Notes under the pieces: generated by a model | What the model saw: the letters and a program-made list of their open reading frames with translations, nothing else | What the model was told of the DNA's origin: nothing | The model's database searches: none | Shown here: positions 41,162 to 50,071 of the stretch, in pieces | Layout: every line of letters starts with the position of its first letter | How positions within the stretch are numbered: the first letter of the stretch is position 1 | Assembly: GCF_013778305.1 (NCBI RefSeq) | Contig: NZ_JACEIC010000002.1 | Span: 3,249,669-3,313,668, forward strand | DNA: 64,000 bases | Reading direction: 5' to 3' | Source: Nocardioides agri | GTDB taxonomy: Bacteria; Actinomycetota; Actinomycetes; Propionibacteriales; Nocardioidaceae | Program-made: the position numbers and the translations under genes

Positions 41162-43423
41162 GTGGTGGAGGAGAAGCCGACGATCGTGGTCGTCGACGAC
41201 GCGCCGGAGGTCCGCACGCTCGTGCGCTCGCGCCTGCGGCGCTCGGGGCTGCTCGACGTCGTCGGCGAGGCCGGCGACGGTGCGGCCGCGGTCGAGCTGG
41301 TCCGCCGGCTCCGCCCCGCGCTCGTGCTGCTCGACCTCTCCATGCCGGGTGTCGACGGGCTCGAGGCGCTGCCGGAGATCCTGCGGATCTCACCGGAGAC
41401 CCGGGTGGTCATGTACAGCGGCTTCCAGCAGACCGGGCTCGCGCACCGCGCGCTCGAGCTGGGCGCCTCCGCCTTCCTCGAGAAGGGCACCGCGCTCGAC
41501 GGCCTCGCCGCCGACCTGGTCGCCGTGCTCGACGGCGCCGCCGCGCCGCGGCGTACGCCGCTCGTGCCGCCCGCTGAGGACGACACCGAGCGAAGGGTGC
41601 TGGCCGAGCACGTCGAGCGGTTCCAGGAGGTGTTCGAGGACGCCGCCATCGGCATGGCCACCGTGACGCTGGCCGGCCAGCTCGTGCGCGCCAACGGCGC
41701 GCTGTCCCGGCTGCTGGGCCGCCGCCCCGACGACCTCGTCGGCGTCCCGTACGCCGACATCGCCGTCGACGCGGCGCCACAGCTCTCCGGTCTCCTCGAC
41801 GCCCTCTTGAGGGGCGTCACGACTGCCGCCCGGCTCGAGCACGCCGTCCTGGACGCCGACGGCGGTGTTCGGCAGGTGCTCGCGACGTTCTCGCCGGTCC
41901 TCGACAGCAACCGGAGCCCGCTCTACCTCTTCGTGCAGGTGCAGGACGTCAGCCGGCAGCGCGGCGCCGAGGCGCGGCTGCGGATCAGCGAGGAGCGCCT
42001 GCGGCTGCTGGTCGACAACGTCGAGGACTACGCGATCTTCATGCTCAGCACCGACGGGACCGTCGAGAGCTGGAACGCGGGCGCGCAGCGCATCAAGGGG
42101 TACACCGCCGAGGAGATCGTCGGCCGGCACTTCCGCACGTTCTACCCGCCCGAGATGCAGGCCATCGGCCACCCCGAGCACGAGCTCGAGCTGGCGCTCC
42201 GCGACGGGCACTACGAGGAGGAGGGCTGGCGGATCCGCAAGGACGGCAGTCGCTTCTGGGCCAACGTGCTCATCACCACCGTCCGCGACCACGACGGCCG
42301 GCACGTGGGCTTCGCGAAGGTCACCCGCGACCACACCCAGCGGCGGGCGCAGGAGGCGGCGCTGCGGGCCAGCGAGGAGCGCTTCCGGCTGCTCGTCGAG
42401 ACCGTGCAGGACTACGCGATCTTCATGCTCACCCCGGAGGGCATGGTCGCCAGCTGGAACGCCGGCGCGCAGCGCACCAAGGGGTACGCCGCGGAGGAGA
42501 TCATCGGGCGGCACTTCCGGACGTTCTACCCGCCCGAGGTGCAGGAGGCCGGCCACCCCGAGCACGAGCTCGAGGTCGCGCTCGCGCAGGGCCGCTACGA
42601 GGAGGAGGGCTGGCGGGTCCGCAAGGACGGCAGCCGGTTCTGGGCCAACGTCGTGATCACCGCGGTCCACGACGCCGACGGCCGGCACGTCGGCTTCGCG
42701 AAGGTCACCCGCGACATCACCGAGCGGCGCCAGATGCTCGAGGACCAGGCCCACTTCCTGTCGATCACCGCCCACGAGCTGCGCACCCCGGTCAGTGTCC
42801 TCGGCGGTACGGCGCAGATGCTCGCCGACCACTGGGCCGACCTCGAGGAGGACGAGCGGGGCGAGCTGCTCGAGGGGATGACCTCGAGTGCGGGACGGCT
42901 GCGGCGCCTGCTCGACGACCTGCTGACCGCCTCGCGGCTCCAGTCCAGCCGCCTGGAGCTCCACCGCAGCCCCGTCGACGTCGGGCCGATCGTCGCGGCG
43001 TGCGTCGCCACCGCCCAGCGCAGCCATCCCGGCGCGCCGATCACGGCCGACGTCTCGACCGGGCTCGAGGTCGACGGGGACGCCGTGCGGCTCGGCCAGC
43101 TCGTCGACAACCTGATCGGCAACGCCCTCGTCCACGGCTCCCCGCCGGTCGCGGTCACCGCCGAGGGCGACGCGGACCGGGTCCGGATCCGGGTGCGCGA
43201 CTCCGGCGCCGGCGTACCCGACACGATGCAGGACCGGCTGTTCGAGCGGTTCTCGACCGGCCGCGCGGCCGGCGGCACCGGGCTGGGCCTCTTCATCGTC
43301 CGTCAGCTCGCCCAGGCCCATGGCGGCGACGCCTGGTACCGCCTCCCCGAGGCGGGCGACGCGGGCGAGTTCGTCGTCGAGATGCCCCGCCTGGGTCACG
43401 CGCCCGACACAGGCGCGCGATGA
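41162..43423 (+). CDS. Hybrid response regulator/multi-PAS histidine kinase
   Basis: A 753-residue soluble signalling protein with no membrane span. Receiver domain (about 5-125) has VVVDDAPEV and phosphoacceptor Asp58. PAS1 is at about 155-270. PAS2 (about 280-396) and PAS3 (about 403-525) are near-identical, sharing HFRTFYPPE, GHPEHELE and KDGSRFWANV, so they arose by recent duplication. The HisKA region has His538 in SITAHELRTPVSVL. The HATPase domain (about 630-745) is complete, with VDNLIGNALVHG, RVRDSGAGVPD and GGTGLGLFIVRQL. An N-terminal receiver on a cytoplasmic kinase suggests a phosphorelay. The immediately following REC-HATPase gene is a likely partner. Confidence 0.93.
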   Translation: MVEEKPTIVVVDDAPEVRTLVRSRLRRSGLLDVVGEAGDGAAAVELVRRLRPALVLLDLSMPGVDGLEALPEILRISPETRVVMYSGFQQTGLAHRALELGASAFLEKGTALDGLAADLVAVLDGAAAPRRTPLVPPAEDDTERRVLAEHVERFQEVFEDAAIGMATVTLAGQLVRANGALSRLLGRRPDDLVGVPYADIAVDAAPQLSGLLDALLRGVTTAARLEHAVLDADGGVRQVLATFSPVLDSNRSPLYLFVQVQDVSRQRGAEARLRISEERLRLLVDNVEDYAIFMLSTDGTVESWNAGAQRIKGYTAEEIVGRHFRTFYPPEMQAIGHPEHELELALRDGHYEEEGWRIRKDGSRFWANVLITTVRDHDGRHVGFAKVTRDHTQRRAQEAALRASEERFRLLVETVQDYAIFMLTPEGMVASWNAGAQRTKGYAAEEIIGRHFRTFYPPEVQEAGHPEHELEVALAQGRYEEEGWRVRKDGSRFWANVVITAVHDADGRHVGFAKVTRDITERRQMLEDQAHFLSITAHELRTPVSVLGGTAQMLADHWADLEEDERGELLEGMTSSAGRLRRLLDDLLTASRLQSSRLELHRSPVDVGPIVAACVATAQRSHPGAPITADVSTGLEVDGDAVRLGQLVDNLIGNALVHGSPPVAVTAEGDADRVRIRVRDSGAGVPDTMQDRLFERFSTGRAAGGTGLGLFIVRQLAQAHGGDAWYRLPEAGDAGEFVVEMPRLGHAPDTGAR

Positions 43424-43463
43424 CACCCGGGCCGGATGCTGCCCACAGGGGGCCTTCCTCGCC

Positions 43464-43469
43464 TAGGCT
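43464..43469 (+). promoter_or_regulatory. -10 box of leaderless REC-HATPase promoter
   Basis: TAGGCT, then 7 nt to GTG 43477. It lies in the gap after the kinase gene and favours the GTG over the ATG at 43420 that overlaps the kinase stop. Confidence 0.5.
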
Positions 43470-43476
43470 GCGAGGC

Positions 43477-44229
43477 GTGCCAATCCGCGTCCTCCTGGTG
43501 GACGACGTCGTGGAGGTACGCCGGCTGGTCCGCACCTCACTCCGATTTCGGGGCGGGTTCGAGGTCGTGGGCGAGGCGGCGGACGGTGCGGAAGCCGTCC
43601 TGCTCGCCTCCCGGCACCGCCCCGACGTCGTCGTGCTCGACCTGGGCCTGCCCGACCTGGCCGGGCGGGAGGTGCTCTCGCGCCTGCGTGAGTCCGCGCC
43701 GCAGGCCAAGGTCGTCGTCTTCTCCGGGCTGGAGACCGAGGACCGCTCCTGGTTCGACCAGAACGCCGCCGGCTTCGTCGTCAAGGACGCCGACCTCGGC
43801 TACCTCGTCGACCTGCTCGAGTCGGTGGTCGTCGCCCCCGAGGCCGAGGCGGTGCTCGACCTGCCCGACGAGCTGAGCAGCGTCGCGACCGCGCGCCGGT
43901 TCGTCCGCGACAAGCTCCTCGAGTGGGGCCACGCCGACACCGTGGACGACGCGATGCTGGTCGTCAGCGAGCTCGCGGCCAACGCGCTGACCCACGCGGA
44001 GTCGTCCTACCGCGTCCGGGTCGCGGCCGCCGGGCCGGCGGTGCGGATCGAGGTCGAGGACGACGGCGCCGGCACGCCCGAGCCGCAGCCGCTCACCGAG
44101 ACCGAGGAGAGCGGCCGGGGCCTGCACCTGGTCGGCGCGCTGGCTGCCTCGTGGGGGATGGACGCCGGCGCGAGCGGCGGCAAGCGGGTCTGGGCCGAGC
44201 TCGCGGTCGCCTCCGCGGCCGCCGAGTAG
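43477..44229 (+). CDS. Receiver domain fused to anti-sigma-type HATPase domain
   Basis: A 250-residue protein. The receiver domain (about 1-120) has LLVDDVVEV, phosphoacceptor Asp55 in VVLDLGLPD, and VVKD at the Lys position. The C-terminal HATPase_c_2 domain (about 135-245), of the RsbW/SpoIIAB type, has MLVVSELAANALTHAESSY as N-box and EVEDDGAGTPEP plus SGRGLHLVGAL as G-boxes. There is no HisKA region. Such fusions usually regulate a sigma or anti-anti-sigma partner under receiver control. The upstream kinase is the candidate phosphodonor. An upstream ATG (43420) would add 19 residues. Confidence 0.87.
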   Translation: MPIRVLLVDDVVEVRRLVRTSLRFRGGFEVVGEAADGAEAVLLASRHRPDVVVLDLGLPDLAGREVLSRLRESAPQAKVVVFSGLETEDRSWFDQNAAGFVVKDADLGYLVDLLESVVVAPEAEAVLDLPDELSSVATARRFVRDKLLEWGHADTVDDAMLVVSELAANALTHAESSYRVRVAAAGPAVRIEVEDDGAGTPEPQPLTETEESGRGLHLVGALAASWGMDAGASGGKRVWAELAVASAAAE

Positions 44230-44250
44230 TCGCTGGCACCGCCCGCCCCG

Positions 44251-44256
44251 TAACCT
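44251..44256 (+). promoter_or_regulatory. -10 box of leaderless prfB promoter
   Basis: TAACCT lies 8 nt before GTG 44265 and defines that start over upstream in-frame codons. Confidence 0.5.
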
Positions 44257-44264
44257 TGCTCCTT

Positions 44265-45377
44265 GTGGCACTGGACTTCGACGCAGAGATCAAGCAGCTC
44301 CAGGCAACCCTGAGCTCGATCGAGAAGGTGCTCGACCTCGACGCGATGCGCGCCGAGATCGCCGACCTCGGTGAGCAGGTCGCCGCACCGGACCTGTGGG
44401 ACGACCAGGCCAACGCCACCCGGGTCACCGGCCGCCTCTCCGCGCTCCAGGGCGAGGTGGACCGCTTCACCGGCCTCCAGGGCCGCGTCGACGACCTCGC
44501 CATGATGGTCGAGATGGCGCAGGAGGAGGGCGACGCCGAGTCGCTCGCCGACTCCGAGGCCGAGCTGCGCCGGCTGCAGAAGTCGATCGAGGCCCTCGAG
44601 GTCCGCACGCTGCTCTCGGGCGAGTACGACGAGCGCGAGGCGATCGTGACGATCCGCTCGGGCGCCGGCGGCGTCGACGCGGCCGACTTCGCCGAGATGC
44701 TGATGCGGATGTACACGCGCTGGGCCGAGCAGCACAAGTACGCCGTCGAGGTCTTCGACGTGTCCTACGCCGAGGAGGCCGGCATCAAGTCGGCCGAGTT
44801 CGCGATCCACGCGCCGTACGCCTACGGCACCCTCTCGGTCGAGGCCGGCACCCACCGCCTCGTCCGGATCAGCCCCTTCGACAACCAGGGCCGCCGCCAG
44901 ACGTCCTTCGCCGCCGTCGAGGTCGTGCCGGTGCTCGAGCAGACCGACGAGATCGAGATCGACGAGAACGACGTGCGCACCGACGTCTTCCGCTCGGGCG
45001 GCCCCGGCGGCCAGTCGGTCAACACGACCGACTCCGCGGTGCGCCTCACGCACATCCCGACCGGCATCGTGGTCAGCTGCCAGAACGAGAAGTCGCAGCT
45101 GCAGAACAAGGCCTCGGCGATGGTCGTCCTCAAGGCGAAGCTGCTGGCGAAGAAGAAGGCCGAGGAGGCCGCGCTCAAGAAGGACCTCAAGGGCGACGTC
45201 GCCGCTGCGTGGGGCGACCAGATGCGCAACTACGTGCTGAACCCCTACCAGATGGTCAAGGACCTGCGCACCGGCTACGAGGTCGGCAACCCGCAGGCGG
45301 TCTTCGACGGCGACGTCGACGACTTCATCGAGGCCGGCATCCGCTGGCGCCGCGAGGCCGAGAAGGCCGACGCCTGA
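44265..45377 (+). CDS. prfB: Peptide chain release factor 2
   Basis: Reads UGA and UAA stop codons and triggers peptide release. It has 370 residues from GTG 44265 (VALDFDAEIKQLQATLSSIE). The RF2-specific codon-recognition tripeptide Ser-Pro-Phe lies in RISPFDNQGRRQTSF, and the catalytic GGQ in FRSGGPGGQSVNTTDS. The frame is continuous. There is no sign of the programmed +1 frameshift used in many bacteria, as expected for actinobacteria. A leaderless promoter precedes it. Confidence 0.97.
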   Translation: MALDFDAEIKQLQATLSSIEKVLDLDAMRAEIADLGEQVAAPDLWDDQANATRVTGRLSALQGEVDRFTGLQGRVDDLAMMVEMAQEEGDAESLADSEAELRRLQKSIEALEVRTLLSGEYDEREAIVTIRSGAGGVDAADFAEMLMRMYTRWAEQHKYAVEVFDVSYAEEAGIKSAEFAIHAPYAYGTLSVEAGTHRLVRISPFDNQGRRQTSFAAVEVVPVLEQTDEIEIDENDVRTDVFRSGGPGGQSVNTTDSAVRLTHIPTGIVVSCQNEKSQLQNKASAMVVLKAKLLAKKKAEEAALKKDLKGDVAAAWGDQMRNYVLNPYQMVKDLRTGYEVGNPQAVFDGDVDDFIEAGIRWRREAEKADA

Positions 45378-45418
45378 CCAGTGCCGCCGGCTGCTCCCCA
45401 GCGGATCGCAACCTGTTC

Positions 45419-45424
45419 TAGGTT
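45419..45424 (+). promoter_or_regulatory. -10 box of leaderless MpaB-family gene
   Basis: TAGGTT, then 6 nt to ATG 45431. Confidence 0.5.
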
Positions 45425-45430
45425 GTCGCC

Positions 45431-46312
45431 ATGCGGCGCGACCACTGGAAGCGGTACAACGAATCGCTCGACCCCGCCACCGACTACGTCGAGATCTACG
45501 GCAAGGTCGTCGGCCACGAGTTCCCCTGGGACATGAACCAGTCCCTCGGGTTCGCGCTCTTCCGCACCTACGCCGTCCCCGGCATCGGGCGGCTGCTCGA
45601 CGAGACCGGGGAGTTCACGCTCCGCCCGCAGAAGCGGTACGACGACACCGCGCTGCTGCTCGAGCCGCCGTACCGCCTCGGCTTCGACGAGCCGGAGGCG
45701 AAGGCCGCGATCCGGCGCATCAACCAGATGCACCGGGCCTACGACATCCCCAACCACGAGCTCCGCTACGTGCTCAGCACCTTCGTCGTCGTCCCGAAGC
45801 GCTGGCTCGACGACTTCGGCAAGCGGCCGCTGACGCCCACCGAGGTCGAGGCGAGCGTGCAGTACTACCGCGCCCTCGGCCGGCACATGAACATCAAGGA
45901 CATCCCCGAGACCTACGCCGGCTTCGAGGAGCTCATGGACTCCTACGAGGCCGAGCACTTCGGGTACGACGAGGGCGGCCGCCGGGTCGCCGACTCCACC
46001 CTGGCGCTCATGGTGGGCTTCCAGCCGCGGGTGGCCCGCCCGGTGATGGGCATCTTCAGCCGGGCGCTCATGGACCCGCCGCTGCGCGCGGCCTTCCGGT
46101 ACGACGCCCCGCCGGCCCCCGTGGTCGCGGTCTCGCGGGGTGCCCTGAAGGCCCGCGGTCTCCTGTTGAGGCTGTTCCCGGCGCGGCGCGACCCGAAGCT
46201 GATCGAGGACCTGCCGCAGATCCGCAGCTATCCCGACGGCTACGAGATCGAGCAGCTCGGCACCTTCCCGGTCCCCGGCGTCGCCGGGTGCCCGGTGCAG
46301 CACCGCGCGTAG
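45431..46312 (+). CDS. MpaB/DUF2236-family oxygenase-like protein
   Basis: A 293-residue protein of the DUF2236 family, which includes latex-clearing protein and the fungal MpaB oxygenase. Diagnostic segments are FPWDMNQSLGFALFRTYAVP, MHRAYDIPNHELRYVLSTFV and the heme-pocket-like NIKDIPETYAGFEELMDSYE. It has no signal peptide. Several family members bind heme b and oxidise isoprenoids or lipids. Activity here is inferred only. It is followed by a convergent acyl-CoA dehydrogenase-like gene, 4 bp away. Confidence 0.85.
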   Translation: MRRDHWKRYNESLDPATDYVEIYGKVVGHEFPWDMNQSLGFALFRTYAVPGIGRLLDETGEFTLRPQKRYDDTALLLEPPYRLGFDEPEAKAAIRRINQMHRAYDIPNHELRYVLSTFVVVPKRWLDDFGKRPLTPTEVEASVQYYRALGRHMNIKDIPETYAGFEELMDSYEAEHFGYDEGGRRVADSTLALMVGFQPRVARPVMGIFSRALMDPPLRAAFRYDAPPAPVVAVSRGALKARGLLLRLFPARRDPKLIEDLPQIRSYPDGYEIEQLGTFPVPGVAGCPVQHRA

Positions 46313-46316
46313 CAGC

Positions 46317-47456
46317 TCACTGCAGCAGGCCCGGCAGGCCCAGCTCGTGCCGGCCGGTCTCGACGTGCGTGGCGTCCGGCGTCAGCGGGTGGAACTTCGC
46401 GGCCCGGATGTCGCGGTAGGCACGTTCGACGACCGAGCCTCGGAAGAAGGCCGGTCCTCCGGCCACGTCCATCGCGACGTCGCAGACCTCGATCCCGGCG
46501 CGGGCGACCTCGGCCTTGGCGATCATCACGGCGAGGTAGGTCTCGTGGGAGGGCGTCGGGTCGTCGCCGACCGCGTCGAGCGCGCCGTCGAGCGCCCACG
46601 ACGCCACCTGCAGCGCGTGCTTCATCTGTCCGAGCTGGCGCTGCACCAGCACGTTGCCGGACTTCGCCGCGGCGGCGGCGCGCGCCTCGGCGTACGCCGC
46701 CTCGGCCACGCCGAGGTAGACCCCGCTGACGATCGGGAACGCGATGCTCGAGATGACCTGGAGCGGGCCGTCGACCACGCCGTAGGGCCGGTTGGCGAGG
46801 ACCCGCTCGTCGGGGACGAAGACGTCCTCGATCGTGATGTCGTTGCTGGCGGTGCCGCGCATCCCGAGGGTGTTCCAGTTGTCGGCCACCGTGACGCCCT
46901 CGGCGGCGACCGGGACGGCCAGGTTGAGCACCCGGCGCCCCTGCTCCGGGTCCTCGTAGGTGAACATCGTCGACAGCACGGTGCCGTGGTGCGACTGGCT
47001 GGCGAACCGCTTGGTGCCGCTCACGCGGTAGCCGCCGTCGACCTTGACGGCCTCGCCGCGCGGGTGCGTGTAGTCGCCGCCGCCGGTCGAGACGAGCAGG
47101 ATGCCCTCGTCGGCCACCCGGCGCAGCGTCGCCTCCGCCCCGGGCAGCCCCCGTCGGTAGCGCCAGGCGGTGAACGCGACGACATGCTGGTGCATCGCGC
47201 TCGCCAGGGCGGTGGAGCCGCAGTGGTGGGCGAGCTCGCGCTGCAGGTCGGTCAGCTCGCGGATCGTGGCGCCCTCCCCGCCGAGCTCGACGGGTACGGC
47301 GGCGGTGAGCAGGCCGGCCGCGCGGAGGGCGTCGTACGACTCGGCGACGAAGGTCGCCTCCGCGTCGTGCCGTGCTGCGTGGGCGGCGAGCTGGGGTCCG
47401 ACGGCCGCTGCCCGGGCGGCCAGGTTCTGGGTGGTGGGCTGGGTGAGTGTGGTCAT
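46317..47456 (-). CDS. Acyl-CoA dehydrogenase-family flavoprotein
   Basis: A 379-residue flavin enzyme of the acyl-CoA dehydrogenase superfamily. It has an N-terminal helical domain (PVELGGEGATIRELTDLQRE), a middle beta domain around ADNWNTLGMRGTASNDITIE (about 190-210), and a C-terminal helical domain ending VERAYRDIRAAKFHPLTPDA. The W-T-G/M-R-G-T pattern also fits DszC/monooxygenase-like members, so dehydrogenase versus flavin-dependent hydroxylase is unsettled. ATG 47456 replaces an upstream in-frame start that reads into the promoter. It is divergent from the HxlR regulator, which is the probable controller. Confidence 0.87.
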   Translation of the reverse strand: MTTLTQPTTQNLAARAAAVGPQLAAHAARHDAEATFVAESYDALRAAGLLTAAVPVELGGEGATIRELTDLQRELAHHCGSTALASAMHQHVVAFTAWRYRRGLPGAEATLRRVADEGILLVSTGGGDYTHPRGEAVKVDGGYRVSGTKRFASQSHHGTVLSTMFTYEDPEQGRRVLNLAVPVAAEGVTVADNWNTLGMRGTASNDITIEDVFVPDERVLANRPYGVVDGPLQVISSIAFPIVSGVYLGVAEAAYAEARAAAAAKSGNVLVQRQLGQMKHALQVASWALDGALDAVGDDPTPSHETYLAVMIAKAEVARAGIEVCDVAMDVAGGPAFFRGSVVERAYRDIRAAKFHPLTPDATHVETGRHELGLPGLLQ

Positions 47457-47562
47457 GGATCCAGGCTCCGACGGCCCGCGGTCGCCCACTAGTGCACGAT
47501 CGCGACCCAGGTGGTCCAGATTCGCGACTACCGCTCCGGCGGCGACGGGGCGACCATGGACC

Positions 47563-48282
47563 ATGCCTGACTACGGGGACTTCTGTCCGGTCCAGATGAC
47601 CGCCGAGGTCGTCGCCGACCGCTGGACGCCGTTGATCGTCCGCGAGCTGGTGCTCGGCAACACCCGCTTCAACGACATCGCCCGGGGGCTGCCAGGGATC
47701 TCGCGGTCGCTGCTCGTGCAGCGCCTGCGGCACCTCGAGAAGAACGGCGTGCTCGAGACCTGGCCCTCGCCGACCGGGCGGGGCAACGAGTACCACCTCA
47801 CCCCGGCCGGGCGCGACCTCGAGCGCGTGATCGACAGCTTCGGCCGGTGGGCGATCGAGTGGCTCTTCGAGGACATGCGCCCCCACGACGTGCAGCCGAC
47901 GACCCTGATGTGGTGGATGCACCGCCGAGTGGACCCGTCCCGGTTCCCGCCCCGGCGGACCGTCATCGAGTGGCGGCACACCGGGTCGGCGCCGGAGGTG
48001 ATCTGGCTCGTGCTCGACCGGCAGGAGGTGTCGGTCTGCATGGTGCACCCCGGATTCGACGTGGACGTCATCGTCTCCGCGACCACCGCGACCTTCGCCG
48101 ACGTCTTCCAGGGCTTCAGCACGTGGCAGGAGGCGGTCGACGACGGCCGGATCGACGTCGCCGGACCGCCGCGCCTGGTGTCGGCGCTGCCGCGCTGGTT
48201 CCTGTGGAGCCCCTGGGCGGAGGTGACCAGGGAGCGCGCCCAACGGGCCCGGGCCGAGAACGGCGCCGTGGCGACGACGTAG
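47563..48282 (+). CDS. HxlR-family transcriptional regulator with C-terminal domain
   Basis: A 239-residue DNA-binding protein. The HxlR winged helix (about 1-100) begins MPDYGDFCPVQMTAEVVADR, with the conserved early Cys, then GLPGISRSLLVQRLRHLEKN as the recognition region. An extra C-terminal domain (about 110-235) may bind a ligand. The Cys at residue 8 is the site some HxlR members use to sense electrophiles or oxidants. The 106-bp divergent region with the flavoprotein gene contains partly symmetric GTCGC...GCGAC elements near 47485-47511 that could be its operator. Confidence 0.87.
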   Translation: MPDYGDFCPVQMTAEVVADRWTPLIVRELVLGNTRFNDIARGLPGISRSLLVQRLRHLEKNGVLETWPSPTGRGNEYHLTPAGRDLERVIDSFGRWAIEWLFEDMRPHDVQPTTLMWWMHRRVDPSRFPPRRTVIEWRHTGSAPEVIWLVLDRQEVSVCMVHPGFDVDVIVSATTATFADVFQGFSTWQEAVDDGRIDVAGPPRLVSALPRWFLWSPWAEVTRERAQRARAENGAVATT

Positions 48283-48349
48283 GACCGTCACCAGGAGGAT
48301 CCCGGTCGCCCCGACGGAGCGCCGATGCGGGGCGCTCAGGTTCGCCGAT

Positions 48350-48355
48350 TACCCT
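48350..48355 (+). promoter_or_regulatory. -10 box of leaderless ftsE promoter
   Basis: TACCCT, then 8 nt to GTG 48364. Confidence 0.5.
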
Positions 48356-48363
48356 CGACTCCC

Positions 48364-49053
48364 GTGATCCGTTTCGAGAAGGTCGTCAAGACCTACCCCG
48401 GCCAGGACCATTCGGCGCTGGACAACGTGACGGCCGACATCGAGAAGGGCGAGTTCGTCTTCCTCGTCGGCACCTCGGGCTCCGGCAAGTCGACGTTCCT
48501 GCGCCTGGTGCTGCGCGAGGCGCGGCCGACCTCGGGGCGCGTCTACGTCGCGGGCAAGGAGATCAACCGGCTGGCCAGCTGGAAGGTCCCGCGGATGCGG
48601 CGGCAGATCGGCACCGTCTTCCAGGACTTCCGGCTGCTCAACAACAAGACCGTCAGCGAGAACGTCGCGTTCGCGCTCCAGGTGATCGGCCGCTCCCGCT
48701 CGGAGATCACCAAGGTCGTCCCCGAGACGCTGGAGCTGGTCGGCCTCGACGGCAAGGGCGATCGGATGCCCGACGAGCTCTCCGGCGGCGAGCAGCAGCG
48801 CGTGGCGATCGCGCGGGCCTTCGTCAACCGGCCGCAGATCCTCATCGCCGACGAGCCCACCGGTAACCTCGACCCGGCCACGTCGGTCGGGATCATGAAG
48901 CTGCTCGACCGGATCAACCGCACCGGCACCACCGTGGTGATGGCCACCCACGACGCGGGCATCGTCGACCAGATGCGCAAGCGCGTCATCGAGCTCGAGC
49001 ACGGCCGCCTGGTCCGCGACCAGGCCGAGGGCGTCTACGGCTTCCAGCACTAG
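48364..49053 (+). CDS. ftsE: Cell division ATP-binding protein FtsE
   Basis: ATPase of the FtsEX complex, which transmits energy across the membrane to activate cell-wall hydrolases at division. It has 229 residues. Walker A is GTSGSGKST, the typical FtsE Q-loop context is GTVFQDFRLLNNKTV, signature ELSGGEQQRVAIA, Walker B ILIADEPTGNLDP and H-loop MATHDAGIV. GTG 48364 gives the family start MIRFEKVVKTY. It is followed by ftsX, an M23 hydrolase and smpB, the conserved actinobacterial order. Confidence 0.97.
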   Translation: MIRFEKVVKTYPGQDHSALDNVTADIEKGEFVFLVGTSGSGKSTFLRLVLREARPTSGRVYVAGKEINRLASWKVPRMRRQIGTVFQDFRLLNNKTVSENVAFALQVIGRSRSEITKVVPETLELVGLDGKGDRMPDELSGGEQQRVAIARAFVNRPQILIADEPTGNLDPATSVGIMKLLDRINRTGTTVVMATHDAGIVDQMRKRVIELEHGRLVRDQAEGVYGFQH

Positions 49054-49106
49054 CCGCGACCCACCCGCCCCCCGCCGTACCTCCTGAAAGGTCTGCACCC
49101 CACCCC

Positions 49107-50018
49107 ATGCAGCTGCGTTACGTGTTCTCCGAGCTGGGCCAGGGCCTGCGCCGCAACCTGTCCATGCACATCGCGGTCATCCTGACCCTCTTCGTCTCGC
49201 TCACCCTGGTCGGGCTGGGCGTGCTCCTCAACCAGCAGGCCGACAAGGCCGCCCAGCACTGGGGCAGCCAGCTGCAGATCACGGTCTGGCTGTGCAAGGA
49301 GCGCGACGACAACCCCGCCTGCACCGGCGAGGTCACCGACGCGCAGAAGGCCGACATCGACGCGGTGGTGGGGGCCAACCCGGAGGTGGCCGACCACCAC
49401 TTCGAGTCGCAGGAGGAGGCCTTCGAGAAGGTCAAGGAGCTCCTCGGCCCGGAGAAGTTCGACGGCCCCAACCCGGCGGCGACCGCCGAGGACATGCCGC
49501 AGTCGGTGTGGATCACGCTGAAGGACCCCGAGGAGTACGAAGGGATCACCAGCGCCGTCGTCGGCCTCGACGGCGTCTCCGGGATCCGCGACATGCGCGA
49601 CGTGCTCAAGCCGATCTACGGCTCGATCAACGCCCTCCAGTGGGCCGCGCTCGCCACGGCCGCGTTCCTGGTGTTCGCGGCGCTGCTGCTGGTCGGCAAC
49701 ACGATCCGGCTGGCGGCGTTCGCGCGGCGCAAGGAGATCGGCATCATGCGCCTGGTCGGCGCCTCGACGCTCTACATCACGCTGCCGTTCCTCCTCGAGG
49801 CGATCGTGACCGCGGCCATCGGCGTGGCGCTCGCCGGCGGGGCGCTCGCGGCGTTCATGTACTTCGGCATCGAGCAGCGCGCGGCGACCGGTCTGGCCTT
49901 CATGCCGTGGATCGGTCGGGACGAGTACCTGGTCGCTCTGGGGGCGGTCGCGATCCTCGGTCCGGTGCTCACGCTGCTTCCGACACTCGTGCTGACACGC
50001 AAATACCTCAAAGTGTGA
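49107..50018 (+). CDS. ftsX: Cell division protein FtsX
   Basis: Membrane partner of FtsE, 303 residues. The order is a cytoplasmic N-terminus, span 1 (about 22-42), an extracytoplasmic loop (about 45-175) that contacts a hydrolase partner, then three spans (about 180-295) with EIGIMRLVGASTLYITLPF between them. GAAAGG lies upstream of ATG 49107. Two Cys in the loop, in VWLCKERDDNPACTG, could form a disulfide. The next gene encodes a coiled-coil M23 protein, the expected partner. Confidence 0.96.
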   Translation: MQLRYVFSELGQGLRRNLSMHIAVILTLFVSLTLVGLGVLLNQQADKAAQHWGSQLQITVWLCKERDDNPACTGEVTDAQKADIDAVVGANPEVADHHFESQEEAFEKVKELLGPEKFDGPNPAATAEDMPQSVWITLKDPEEYEGITSAVVGLDGVSGIRDMRDVLKPIYGSINALQWAALATAAFLVFAALLLVGNTIRLAAFARRKEIGIMRLVGASTLYITLPFLLEAIVTAAIGVALAGGALAAFMYFGIEQRAATGLAFMPWIGRDEYLVALGAVAILGPVLTLLPTLVLTRKYLKV

Positions 50019-50071
50019 TCCCGGCGGGTTAACGTCGTCGCGTTCTCTTCCCCGAACACGAAGGCAGCCCG

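Noticed and set aside
44265..45377. Programmed frameshift in prfB
   Set aside because: The reading frame is continuous from the family start to the stop. No in-frame early UGA.
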